Below are positions 35,502 to 46,556 of a DNA stretch of 64,000 nt, piece by piece. This DNA comes from Pseudoscleropodium purum (taxonomy: Eukaryota; Streptophyta; Bryopsida; Hypnales; Brachytheciaceae): the NCBI GenBank assembly GCA_963969395.1, contig OZ017804.1, positions 3,720,001-3,784,000 of the forward strand, in the 5' to 3' direction. The translations under genes and the position numbers were made by a program. Below the pieces are notes generated by a model. That model was not told the origin of the DNA, ran no database searches, and worked only from the letters and a program-made list of their open reading frames with translations. Position 1 is the stretch's first letter. Each line of letters opens with the position of its first letter.

Positions 35502-35770
35502 CACCCGTCCAGTGCGGAATCCATATCCCGGGATGTTTCCGGAAGAGATACCCAACTGCATGCTGAGTGTTGAGAAATTGCAGAATTTAACCGCAATGTT
35601 ACGAACGTTTAGGTGATTCTATTATCGTCAGGCTGCAATCTCCGCCTCTGCCATTCTGAACCGAAACATTCGAAATACAAGAAAATCGACCAGGAAGTGG
35701 GCAGAAGAAGAAAAAACACCACAAACCAGGAAGGGACTTGCTTCAGTTGAAAGAGAGGTACCCATACTTA
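35502..35770. other. No gene seen
   Basis: Intergenic DNA upstream of the tRNA. No recognisable element. Confidence 0.4.
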
Positions 35771-35774
35771 GGTT

Positions 35775-36185
35775 TCAGCATGCACAGCACGTATGCCATG
35801 CCATGCCAGTATATAATGTTTTGAATCAATAAAAAGAATCGAGCACAAGGGGGAATGTAAGTATGTGTCTACCTAGAATGTCTCAAACAGGGGCAAAATT
35901 TTTTTCTTAAATGTTTGAATAGTTGGCGTCCAGTCAGGATCACCTTCATAGTTGTGTGTTTAGAATAATATCCTACTCGGTTTCTTCATGCACAGCATGT
36001 AGGCCATGCCATGTCAGTAAATAAAGTTTTGAACCAATCAAAAGAGCACAAGAGGTGAGATAAGTAATGTCTTGATCTAGAATGTCTCCGAAAGGGGTAA
36101 GAAAATCTTAAATGTTTGAATAGTTGGCGTCCAGTCAGGATCACCTTGATAGCTGTGTGTATTTAGAAGAATATCCTAAACTCGT
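35775..36185. repeat. Tandem duplication, unit about 205 bp, 3' of phosphatase
   Basis: Two units share CATGCACAGCA, GCCATGCCATG, TCTAGAATGTCTC and TTGGCGTCCAGTCAGGATCA at offsets of 201-208 bases. The second unit ends about 20 bases before the phosphatase stop codon. The repeat therefore probably lies in or next to the 3' untranslated region of that gene. Confidence 0.8.
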
Positions 36186-36207
36186 GTCGGTTTCGTTGGA
36201 ACGGCGC

Positions 36208-39200
36208 TCATCTTGTATTCCGATCAAACTGATGCACGAACTGATTTTCGATCAAGCTTCTGCCGCGGAATTTACTCAAACTCAAACACGTGTCCGGTTG
36301 CCGCACAATGTAGATCTGATCACCAACTGCATCCGAATATATGTCTTGGTTCCGATGCCACGTCCAGAGAGCGTGCGTCGAATTAACCACCTGCAACAGC
36401 ATGCGTTCCACACAATCAGAATCCGACACAAAGTCGAATCAAAACTGAATCGATACTGTCCGCAAATGACTAATTAGCAATTTTCGCTCGTTGGAATTGG
36501 TTATCAAAAGTCTGAACTGTCCAACTAATTTTTCAGTTAGGAAATCGGTGTTGGCTCTCGCTAATTTGCTATTTGTTTACATTCATTTGTACCAGTTAGC
36601 TCCCCAATATTGGACAAGTAAACTAAATATGTACATACCGATGGTTTGAAGTACTGAATCTGCCTGCAGCAACCCAGTAGCAACAGATAGAAAAATTGGA
36701 AACCAAACTCCCAATTAGTTACCTTGCAAAAGCAGACAAGAAGTTGAATAGTTCTTACTCCCTCCGTTTCTGAATAATACCAATGTTTCCTTAGTAAAAC
36801 AGAAAAGAAACACTGATATTATTCTGAAATAGAGAGAGTAATTAACTTCCAACTAGCTAAGAGGCCTTCACACCCCACTTAGCTAATTGGCGTTAATCGG
36901 TCGAAACGGGCAGGGCCTAATGAAGATATCACATTGATACCCAAGAGGAAATGCTGGGGCAGGGTCACTTATCACTGTCGTGGTTGTGGCAGCCAGCTGT
37001 ATATGTCACAAACGAATTATATATAACAAAAAAAATCAAGTTGACATGCTTCGGTTTAATACCTCCAGAATGCCGTGGCCAAAACTACTTTCTCGAAATG
37101 CACTCCAGTCCGGTTGCCGATCCCAACAGAACTGACCAGCGGCAGGCCCAAAAGTGTAATTGGATTTGCAAACTCCACCAAACTCGGGAATGTTATCTTG
37201 AGGCTTAGGGCAGCCACCCACATCATCTGCATGAGCTACATCCACTTCCTCAATGTTGCCACCGTCCCCAACCGTAATGTACACAGGACCACATGGATGC
37301 AGGTTGTAGTTATATACACGATTTGTTCGCTCATAAGCATGTACCTGCCACACCCCATACCCCCAAAATGTATCAAGGCGTCAGAAGCGTAATTCTAAGA
37401 GAGAGTTTCAATGCTAAGATAAGGGTTCATCAGCAGGGTTGTCAAACCATTGGATCCGGAGGAAGAAATTCTTTAGTATGCTGGGTTCCCCCTACGGGTC
37501 CTCCATTCTATAAATTAGTTTATTAGGTGAAGTAAATCAAGTAGAAAAGCTTACATGACCGGAGAAAACGACGTTGACACCGTTTGCGAATAACAAGTCC
37601 TCCATCTGCAACCTCATGCACTCATGTTCCTGGTAATGTGAACTGTAGCTGTTGTACCATGGAGGGTGCCAGAGGGCAATCAACCATGGAGTGACATGAC
37701 GATCAACACTCCCCAGATCCTTCGTCAACCACGCATATTGTGCTCCTGAAAAAAACACTTTCAGTATGCGCTCGTATCACTCAACGATTTACCAGAAAGG
37801 AGCAACAAAAGAGAGGTTCCTAGTTCATGAAGCATGAATGTTTCAACTTGTTTGTACCTGTCCTGTTGTAATCAACATATCCTCCAAGCATGATGAAGTG
37901 GATGCCACCGGCATTAAATGAGTAATACAAGTTGCTGTTAGATCCACTCTCTTGTGCTGGTACTGCAAAGCGTGATTCATAAGCAACAAATGTCTTTCCC
38001 CCCGCTTGAGGCTCAATCTCATGATTTCCTTCAATTACCATCATTGGTACTTTTGATGTCAGTGGCTGCATAAACCTACAAAAGAAACCGTTGTGATGTC
38101 AGTAAAAATGCGTAGCAGAGTTCGCTAAATAGTACGATAAGATTGAAATCCTTCTAGTGCCCAATGTCAATGAGGGGTACACCGTATTCCTAACATTTCT
38201 TTTCAGTTCCAAAGAGATGCAATGCCATAATCTTCACCTAACATAACATTTTTTCCTAAGTAAGTTTGCGTATGTTCTAAGACATGCATACTCTAGGCCC
38301 ATATTATATTAAGTATGCAAAGAAAAACGTTATGGCATCGCGTAACTCTGCGTAAGTGGAAAGACTCAATAATAAGTACGGTTCCCATGTATATCACGGC
38401 TCACCACATCCTTCATACATTAGAATACCAGTGACCTACATACAATGTTCTGAACCTGGGAAACAAGTAATACCTGCCCCAGTGATCCCAGTGAGGTTGA
38501 TAAGTCTCTCGAGTAGGCGAACTCGGAAATGCACAAGCGTAGCACGACGCACTTTCACCAGTAGTCAAGTACTGATTTGCATAGCTCATGTCTCCAACTA
38601 CCAATAGCAAAGTAGGGTCGTTCTTTAAGATATGGTCGATCGTGGTGCTCGAGTTGTATGTGAGCCCAATGTCGCCAACAATTGCTATGCGAGCCGGATA
38701 CGAGGTCGGGCTTGGGAGAGGTAGAGTTGTGAAGCTGTGCTCTCTACTGAAAGTGTTGGTTCCAGGATCCCCACAAATGAAATAGTAGCTAGTATTGGGC
38801 AGCAGTCCTGAAAAAACCACAACTCTAATGAGATGCAGCATCTGGAGATATAGTGCATGCAGGACCTAAACATAAGGTAGCAGATCCAAAAGCGACCCTG
38901 ACCCTTACTAAATCTTGTCTACAATGCAGACACTGATTAGAGGATGTACAACATCTGGAAGACATAGCCTAGGGCTGTTTTTTCGTAAACTTTGAACATT
39001 CTTAACTTGTTCATACAATATCCAGAGGATACACGCTAAAATACCCAAAAAATTGTCTATCAAATGCTAACAATACCATTCAGAAATTAAGCCTTTCTCA
39101 TATTAGCAGGAGCTACGCTGAAATGGTCACTATTAGGAGTTGTTACCTTATTTGCTTTTGGCTGAAAAATCATATCAAAATCTTACAAGGTCATGCAACC

Positions 39201-40725
39201 GCATACCAGTGAGTCGGACGTGATGAATAATGCCGGATGTGTAGTTCAGAAGGCCAGGAAAATTGTAGAGCTGCGAGTATACAAGCGATGCACCAGGCGC
39301 GGATTCAAACATATAAGCGCCAGGCGTAGTGCCATAGCGCACCACGCTGCCAACTGCGGTAGGATCAAGTGGCGTCACTTCGGGAGCCATCTGAGCATCA
39401 CCTGCAAATGCAAAAATCACTCTGCATCAAAATTCAGAATTCTGGATTCATCAATTAACTTTCTTGGGCAGGGTTACGCCTGCACATCTCCTACAGTAGA
39501 ACTGAAGACGGCAACAAATCAGTGACAAACCTGGCTTCTATTCCAAGACTCTCCGACTATAGAATCATGATGTTTTCGTTAGTCACTAACTTTGCTTTCA
39601 AAGTTCAACTCAACATAACAATTATGGAATTGCGTTCAAGAAATCAATGTCACTGAAGATCACTGAATGTTGTTGTATAGCAGATGAGCCCAAGATGTGA
39701 GCAGCTGCATTCGAGAATATTATATTATCCTCTTGCGAGTACTTCATACCCTAAACTACGCCCCCAAAAGGTGATTACTCTACGTCGACAATTGGCAATT
39801 CAGAGTGGTTGAATTTCAAGATTTCAGGTATGTACATGCATAATCAATACTATCTAAAATCCAATATCCAAATCCAAAATGCGATACCTACATTTGGAAA
39901 AAAAAAGCATCACGAAAACCTAGATATTTATGTACATAATCAAAATATGAGAGTTTATGAGAGTCTATGAGAGCTTGATGTTGACTTTTGGAACATCTAG
40001 AGACTGTACTTTGGAAATTCATACTGATACGGTGTCCAAATAATGCATGCAAACATGCGTTGGAACGTTGGAGTCCTCTTGTAGTTGCCAATAAGATCCA
40101 ATAAAAATAACTTATGTTAAATAATAGTAACTATGCCGAGTTGAAATTAGTGACTATGAGAGACGCGCATACCTTAAATCAAATTCAGCACAACTTGAAA
40201 CACCTAATCACAACACAAGCACTACATTGCGAGAGCAGATTCAAATGTCAAACACAAGTCTAAACCGCATCAGTATCACTCCTTGAGTCCTTGCTTCAAT
40301 CCTCTCTGTTTCATGTCCACAGCTTTTTTTCCTCCTAATACGCATGCAACGAAATTGAGACTCCTTGCTTCAACGCTCTCTGTTTCATGTCCACGGCTTC
40401 TCCTCCTCCAAAATTACAAGAAAATTAAATGAGAAGCAAGTCTAGTACCAGTAATCCAAGTGATCCACATGGCCCCCGGCGTCGAGAGCGCCAACGCAAT
40501 CTGCTCAGGCGCATTTCCCACGACCATCTTCACCACCCGCGAATCGGTCGGCACCAAATCACTGCTCCCTCTTCTCAAGGACGGATCAAACGCCACCGTC
40601 CGCGGTGGAAACGGGCCATCAAGCGTACTAGGAACCTGCGCTTCCACCGCAAGAATCCACAAACCTAACACAAACCAACAAGACCTCCAAAGAAGCGCCA
40701 TCGCTCCACTCCCAAATCGCTTCAT
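36208..40725 (-). CDS. Purple acid phosphatase, phytase-like (PAP15/PAP13/PAP23 group)
   Basis: Seven minus-strand exons join in frame to 559 residues: 40449-40725, 39207-39401, 38474-38807, 37858-38075, 37555-37745, 37063-37344 and 36208-36390. The start at 40725 precedes a signal peptide (basic MKRFG, then LLWRSCWFVLGLWIL) with likely cleavage near AEA-Q. All metal-ligand blocks of plant purple acid phosphatases are present: GDIG (Asp 203), GDMSY (Asp 230, Tyr 233), GNHE (Asn 286), ALWH (His 368) and GHVHAYER (His 405, His 407). The words SCYACAFP and RETYQPHWD and the tail STHALWTWHRNQD are typical of the PAP15-type subgroup, some of which hydrolyse phytate. Secreted or vacuolar hydrolysis of phosphate esters is inferred. 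No lesion is seen. Intron 6 carries a small MITE. Confidence 0.92.
36758..36838. mobile_element. Stowaway-like MITE in phosphatase intron 6
   Basis: It opens CTCCCTCCGTTTCTGAATAA and closes with the imperfect reverse complement (TTATTCTGAAATAGAGAGAG), flanked by TA on both sides. These are the marks of Tc1/mariner-related Stowaway MITEs. The 81 bases fold into one hairpin. It lies inside the intron between exons 7 and 6 of the phosphatase gene and should be spliced out. Confidence 0.7.
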
Positions 40726-40905
40726 GGATCTAAACTACCCTCCCAATAATCATCACCCGCGCAATTCTCACCACTGCCGCGTAGCAACCAAGCCACCATT
40801 ACTGTATTTCCAAAGTACGTCACTAGTATGGCATCCTCGTTTGGATCCTTGGTAGCATATTCTCAATGGCCCCACTAAAAGTACAACAACACAACGAGCG
40901 TTTTA

Positions 40906-41224
40906 TTACGCCAGAAATTGCGGAACAATTGTTTTAAGTGAGACCTCGATCTTGCTGCAGCTAGGTGTCGTCGTGATTGCCGCCGTACATGGATTGATTT
41001 GAGTGGAAGGAATTGCGATTCCCGGTAGTTTAGGTGCGATTGTGCAAAGAGTGGGATTGATTTTTAGTTGACGTGGGTTGAATGAAAGAGGAAGAGAAGC
41101 AGAAGCAGCGGAGAGGAGGCGATTGATTGACGGCGGCGTGTGTTGGAGTTGGTCAGGTCTGAAGGGGAAGAAGGTGGCGGTCACGTTGCTTGGCCGGCGC
41201 GCGCGTGCCATTGAATTCGTATTC
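40906..41224. other. Upstream region of phosphatase gene
   Basis: A minus-strand frame at 40906-41331 (Pro/Ser-rich) lies upstream of the phosphatase ATG without family resemblance. It more likely reflects 5' leader or promoter sequence than a gene. The stretch is more GC-rich than its surroundings. Confidence 0.35.
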
Positions 41225-44200
41225 GCTGCAATTCTTGGACATGGAGATCTTGGGAATGGAGATCTAGGAAATGATGAGCGGATGATAAATTGCTGTAGAA
41301 ATGAATGGGGGTGTACTGCAAGCCGGTTCAAGATTTTTTCTTTATATTTGTGAAATATTGAAGTATGTTCAAAACAAAGACATTGTGAACTAGATGTTAG
41401 AGAATTGCAGTAGGATCCAAGATGGAAAGGCTACAATTTGCACCAAAATCTAAAATTAGTTGGAGTCATTTCTATCTTTGTATAAGATGAGAAAAGATGG
41501 AATAAAAGGATTACAATGAAATTCTAGTGAATCATAGTCATAGTTACAAAACTATTAGTACATACATATTGCAAATTCATTAAATAGAAGAAATTCAACT
41601 TGTATATAGGACTAGTACGAGTTCTCTAGATTCTTAGATGTTGGGAATTCCACCACTACAGCTCGTTGATATGGCACATGAGACAATAATAATTAATTAA
41701 TTACACATTAATTTTTTTTAAATTTAAATTTAATAAATTTTAAATTTTAAATTTTTTTATTATTTTTTATTATAAAAAAACCTGACAGCATATTGTTGGT
41801 TCTTGGCAAGGGAAATAGGCCTAAGATGACCCTCTCCTTGCTGCAAATCTCTTCTAATGCTTCAAATGTATCCTTAATGGTGAAGCTCTTATTGTCACAA
41901 GTTACCTTCTAAAGGACGTCGAGGCCAAGAAGTGGTTGATGGATAATCTTCAAGATTATAGTAGAAATGAAGAATACACCTAATTATTAGTCCAAACAAT
42001 ATACTATGTTCAGCAAAGTACTTTCAAGTATAGGTCTTGTCCTTTTTGGATTAAGGTGATTGATCCTAAAATCATCCCAAAAAATATTTGAGCAAGGTTC
42101 CAAATATTGCATCATCCTAATCAAAAGTTTTATTTAGTTAGTTATAGATTTTATAAATAGTTATATTGTTTGTTTTTTAATTCCACCTTTGTACAATTCT
42201 AAATCTCTAAATCTCAAAAGTATTAAGGTAATTGTGCCTAATTGTAACTTATTTGAGAAATTTTTCTATTGAGATTCTTATCTAAAATTTAAATTTTTTA
42301 ACATGAGCAAACTCCTAGGATTGATTTTAGTTGCATCTATTTTTGCACTTGAGAAATTCATACTTTATTCAAAAATTGAATGTAAACAGAATTGGAATCA
42401 ACTTTTGCCTCCCAATCAAAAGATAAATCTTTTAATTCTTAGGTAGCTATGTCAATTGCATTGAAGATGTACTTATGCTACCTACAAGTGTTGGACCTCT
42501 AGGTGATTAACTAGATAATCTTTGATGGCTAGCAAGCCATGAATACAAAATATTGTCAACTTCTTCAATTACCATAAGAATATATATGACATACATATCT
42601 TTTGGGCCAATCTCCATCCTCTGTTCTTACCATACATGAAAAAATTATTGAGTTGGTTACATTCTTCTATAACATTGCTAACGGGGGGATTCCTTCCCTA
42701 TCAAAGGAGGAATAATCTCCCCTAGATGCCTGGGATGTCAAAGACGCATACTTAGTTTAAAGCAACTACATGTAATTGGCTTTAGAGAGTTTGGCTACAT
42801 AGTTGAGATTGGTCGAGATGTAGTGCCCATCTAGATGTCAACTTGTTGTGATGTTATTCAAGTTCAACAATGCTGGGGATTCTAGCTTTGAGAGGAGCAA
42901 AAGGGAACTCCCAGCACTAATTAATAATGTTATGTCTTTGACTAGTTGATAAAAAAGTATTGTAGTTGCTTGGAAAATTAGTCTTGGCATTATGACTTTG
43001 CACATAAAGAACATTGTTGCATTCTATCAAAGTTAGGCCAACAAGCATCAATACTTAACATGGCCTACTTCACATGCCATAAATAATGATGAAATATTCT
43101 TTATTTTCATAATTTTCATAAATTTTCAAATAATAAAATGAAGGCACCTATTCTTGTCATTGTATTTTAAACCAATCTTGAAAGTATATAGATAAAGGAA
43201 GTCCAAAATGTATTGCTTTTGCATACATGATATAAAAAATAGTTTGGGATACACCATCAATATTTGCCTTCACAAATTCATAGCATACTTATACATTGTT
43301 TTATAAAGAATTCATGATTTCAATTGCCAACATGTTACAAATGATTTCATGTGTTGATTCCACCTATGCTAAATTACTTATTGCTTACATGAATAGGTGC
43401 CTCCACCTTAATATCTGAAATATGGCTTGCAACTTGATTGCCACATCATCTAGTACTTGCCATGTAGGATTGATCCTAAAAACATGACCAATAAGGAACA
43501 AAACTCTTCAATTGTTTGTGGTGTTCTACAATAATATGAAACAAATGCCACTTACTCTAGTAGACTAATAGCATGCCATTCTTCTAGGTTTCATATTGTG
43601 TGGTAAGCCTCTAATCATGCAACACCATAGAAAATTCTATACAAGAGGTCAAATGCCTTTTAATAATTGACTTAAAGAAAACAAATAGATGGACAATGTT
43701 TCATAAAACAAGTAAAGAAATCACAGAAACCAAAATAAAATGTGCTAATGTGAAATAACAAGTAAAGAAATCACAAAAACCAAAATAAAATGTGCTAAAG
43801 TGCTATTTCAGTGCTTAGGGCAGGTCCCAATAGCACCTTGGTACATGATTTTGCCCAAACATGCAACAACAATGGTAGAGAAGTTGGAAGGAGACTCACA
43901 GTTCCATCTTCATGCTCAAAACTGAAGGAATAGAGACAACTCATGCATCAAAAGTTGTAATTATTTCAATCCCTGTAGAGGGTGAGTCATGTAAAACACA
44001 ATGGGGATGCTACTATCAGCTATGTTTAAATGAGAAATGACATTGGATCCTTGAGATCATAGGAATAGTCGCATCAATATCTGGCCCCTTCTAAGACAAT
44101 AACCTCATCTATTCTCAACTTGGCGTTCGTTGGTTGTCCAAAAATTATTACAGAGAGATCAACCTGCAGAAATCCAACAAAATCCAATAAGATAAAAAGA

Positions 44201-44365
44201 ATTCAAGTCTCACTCCGAAGTTATAGCAACATGTGAATCATCAATAAGAAGAATTGAAACGACAACTCAAAATTAGGTCATTATAGGTCAAATGTCGTCA
44301 AATGTAATTGATTATTGATAAATAAATAAATTTGGAGGCAATGAAATGACTCAAAAACCCCTAAA
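41225..44365 (-). repeat. Right arm of inverted duplication (NusG 3' end and flank)
   Basis: This is the presumed source copy for 27745-30545, because here the final NusG exon is attached to the remaining exons. Apart from that exon (44074-44163) it is AT-rich with no other gene. A short tandem repeat with AACAAGTAAAGAAATCACA lies at 43705-43795. Confidence 0.83.
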
Positions 44366-46056
44366 ATTCTTTTTACGACATTCAAAACACACCACAAATA
44401 AAGAAATTGTCTCTTAAAATGACCATTGATGTGATTTATTACCAATAAACATATTTTGGCAAAGGATTGATCTAGATTTAGCAAAATAGTCCTTTGTCAT
44501 GATAACAAATCTCGTGATATCATTGTCTCACGGAGTATGTGCACCTTATTCAACAACTGATCCTGACTCAAATTTTTCAAAAACCAGGTCAAATTAAGTG
44601 AACTTACAGTGTCGTCGTCATAATCAATGTCTAAGACCGTGGCGGTGTGGTTAATAAAGGGACCGATATTGATTCGCACCAACGCCCCCCTCTCCAACTT
44701 GGTAGGAGGCACCTGACCCTCAGCCTGGGCCTCCAGAATTGCTTCTTTTTCTATTCTCTCTCTCTCATCTGCCAGTCTGTCTGCCTCCTCCTTCAACACC
44801 TTAAACTCAGCTTCTGCCTTCTCCATTCGTTTAAATAACTCGTCTATTTCCACCATCGAGACTGCCGCAGGAATGATCATATTACTCACGCTGTAGAGAA
44901 GCAAATTGCCAATTGCAACACGTTGTTAATCAATGGGAAGATTGTTAAACTTGAGACACATTTCACAATCCCCAAATCATCAACAAAAGAAACAGCGTTT
45001 TCAATTGTATTGGACTGTTTCAGAAAGTTTGATTGAACTGAGAATATTTGCCATGATGATTCATGGGGAGGTCTTTCTATTGCCTGAAAGGGTCTACTTA
45101 TACTGAAAACACTGTTAACATTGGTCTCAATCACCTTCAAAATGAAGTCACATTCAAATGAATCTACATTCAAGTGTAGGGACCAAGGGAAGCCTAAACT
45201 AAAAACTAAAAAGTTTCATGCATGGAGCATGTCGAGAAAGGATTGCCAAAATCCTGGGAATCAGGTTTACTAGCTAAAAAAGAGGCAAATGAAAGACTAG
45301 AGTTTAACACAAATCTTGCAAACCAGAGCAAGGCTCCCTTCACTAGTAAATACAATCACCATCGAGTCGTAAAGGTACCTTGTGCCTTGTGCTTTGGTGC
45401 CAAAAAAGTCATATATTCGAGGATTGCTTCTAATGAGGTTGTAAACCTCGCGATTCATTACGCACTTAATCAGTAGACAGCCTGGGTACAGTCGTTGCCG
45501 TGCATCAGAATACCTCCCACTCTTGAGCTTCCTGAAGGTTGGTATGGAAGGCGCCATTACCTGATGAAACACCAACAGCAAGCATCAGACCACCAAACAT
45601 CTAGGAACTCAACTAAACAATCTCAAAACATAATGAATTATTTTTAAGATTATTATCTCAGTCGCACGTAATATTGTTGCAGTTTTCAGCATAATGCTGT
45701 GACCTATAATCTAAAGTAGACCTTAAATTGCAACTTCAAGAAGTGGATTCATAAGATATTCGTTACCTCGTACTTCAACCCAGGAAACCTTTCGGGAAAT
45801 AAGATGTGTAATTGCTCTGCAGCCACGTGCTCCTGTTTCTTTGGAACGGAGACCATGTACCACACATAGCCTTTTGAAGCCAAGCGGTTGATGTCAAGAA
45901 TCTCCTCCCATCCTTTCGGGGGCTTTTTCTTCACATCCAGTTTATTCTCCACCTCCTCCTTCCAATTGCCCTTCTCTTCCTGCAGGGCCTGCCGTCGTTC
46001 GTTCCGCAATCTCCTTCTCTCTCTCGGACTCAACTGGTTAGGTTTAGGGTTGGACT
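44074..46056 (-). CDS. Plastid NusG-like transcription factor, 5' exon not found
   Basis: Four minus-strand exons join in frame: 45767-46056, 45379-45560, 44608-44890 and 44074-44163, about 281 residues. The NusG N-terminal domain is seen in GYVWYMVSVPKKQEHVAAEQL-type sequence, and in RLYPGCLLIKCVMNREVYNLIR with the usual PGY-L-V pattern followed by a G-F block. A charged coiled linker (EIDELFKRMEKAEAEFK) leads to a KOW-type domain: RGALVRINIGPFINHTATV, and VDLSVIIFGQPTNAKLRIDE in the last exon. Bacterial NusG couples to RNA polymerase; plant homologues (PTAC13 in Arabidopsis) act with plastid polymerase. The first visible exon begins after a GGAACAG acceptor in codon phase 1. A transit-peptide exon upstream is required but was not identified. 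Confidence 0.82.
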
Positions 46057-46269
46057 CTGTTCCAAACAACCAAGAGCATCTTTAGTGCCTAATTTCATGT
46101 AATCCAATCCAAGACTCAATTAAATGTGCAACATACATTTAGGTGAAAAACAAGCAGCTAATTGGAAGTACCTCTACCCCAAGTAGAAACATCCAAACGT
46201 AAAACTTCCTTACAATCTGTCTAAATTTGTCAGAGCAATCCTCAACACAAGTCTCAATATAATCCTCAT

Positions 46270-46556
46270 TAAAAGATACACATACCCATTTTAGTCCCTT
46301 TAAAAATTCCTCCCTCATATACCAGCAGTGTACATCTATTTTCTAGAATGTACTCCTTAGATATATAAGGATGGAATTGGGAGCACGGCGGGAATGGGTG
46401 TGCCTACCTCACTAGAGTATCTCAAAACAGCACGGAAATGGATGCCCTCCCTTCGCCGTCTTGGAGAGCAACCCCACGGTAACCGGTAACCCCGTCATCC
46501 AGAATCCCCAAAATCCGGAATCCAGTTACCAATGGAAGAGATCATCCATCCAATGA
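46270..46556 (+). repeat. Direct copy of the RHON1-like promoter
   Basis: It matches 30553-30827 in the same orientation, from ACCCATTTTAGTCCCTTTAA to AGAGATCATCCATCCA, and then joins abruptly at 46557 to sequence that is the reverse of 33290. With the reversed promoter copy at 48970-49250 it forms 270-base inverted ends around the duplicated gene fragment. Confidence 0.85.

Noticed and set aside
36124..36477. 117-codon plus-strand frame
   Set aside because: It is the antisense shadow of the last phosphatase exon, whose product matches a known family.
40906..41331. 141-codon minus-strand frame upstream of the phosphatase
   Set aside because: It is Pro/Ser-rich without a domain and partly overlaps the inverted-repeat arm. 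It is more likely leader or promoter sequence.
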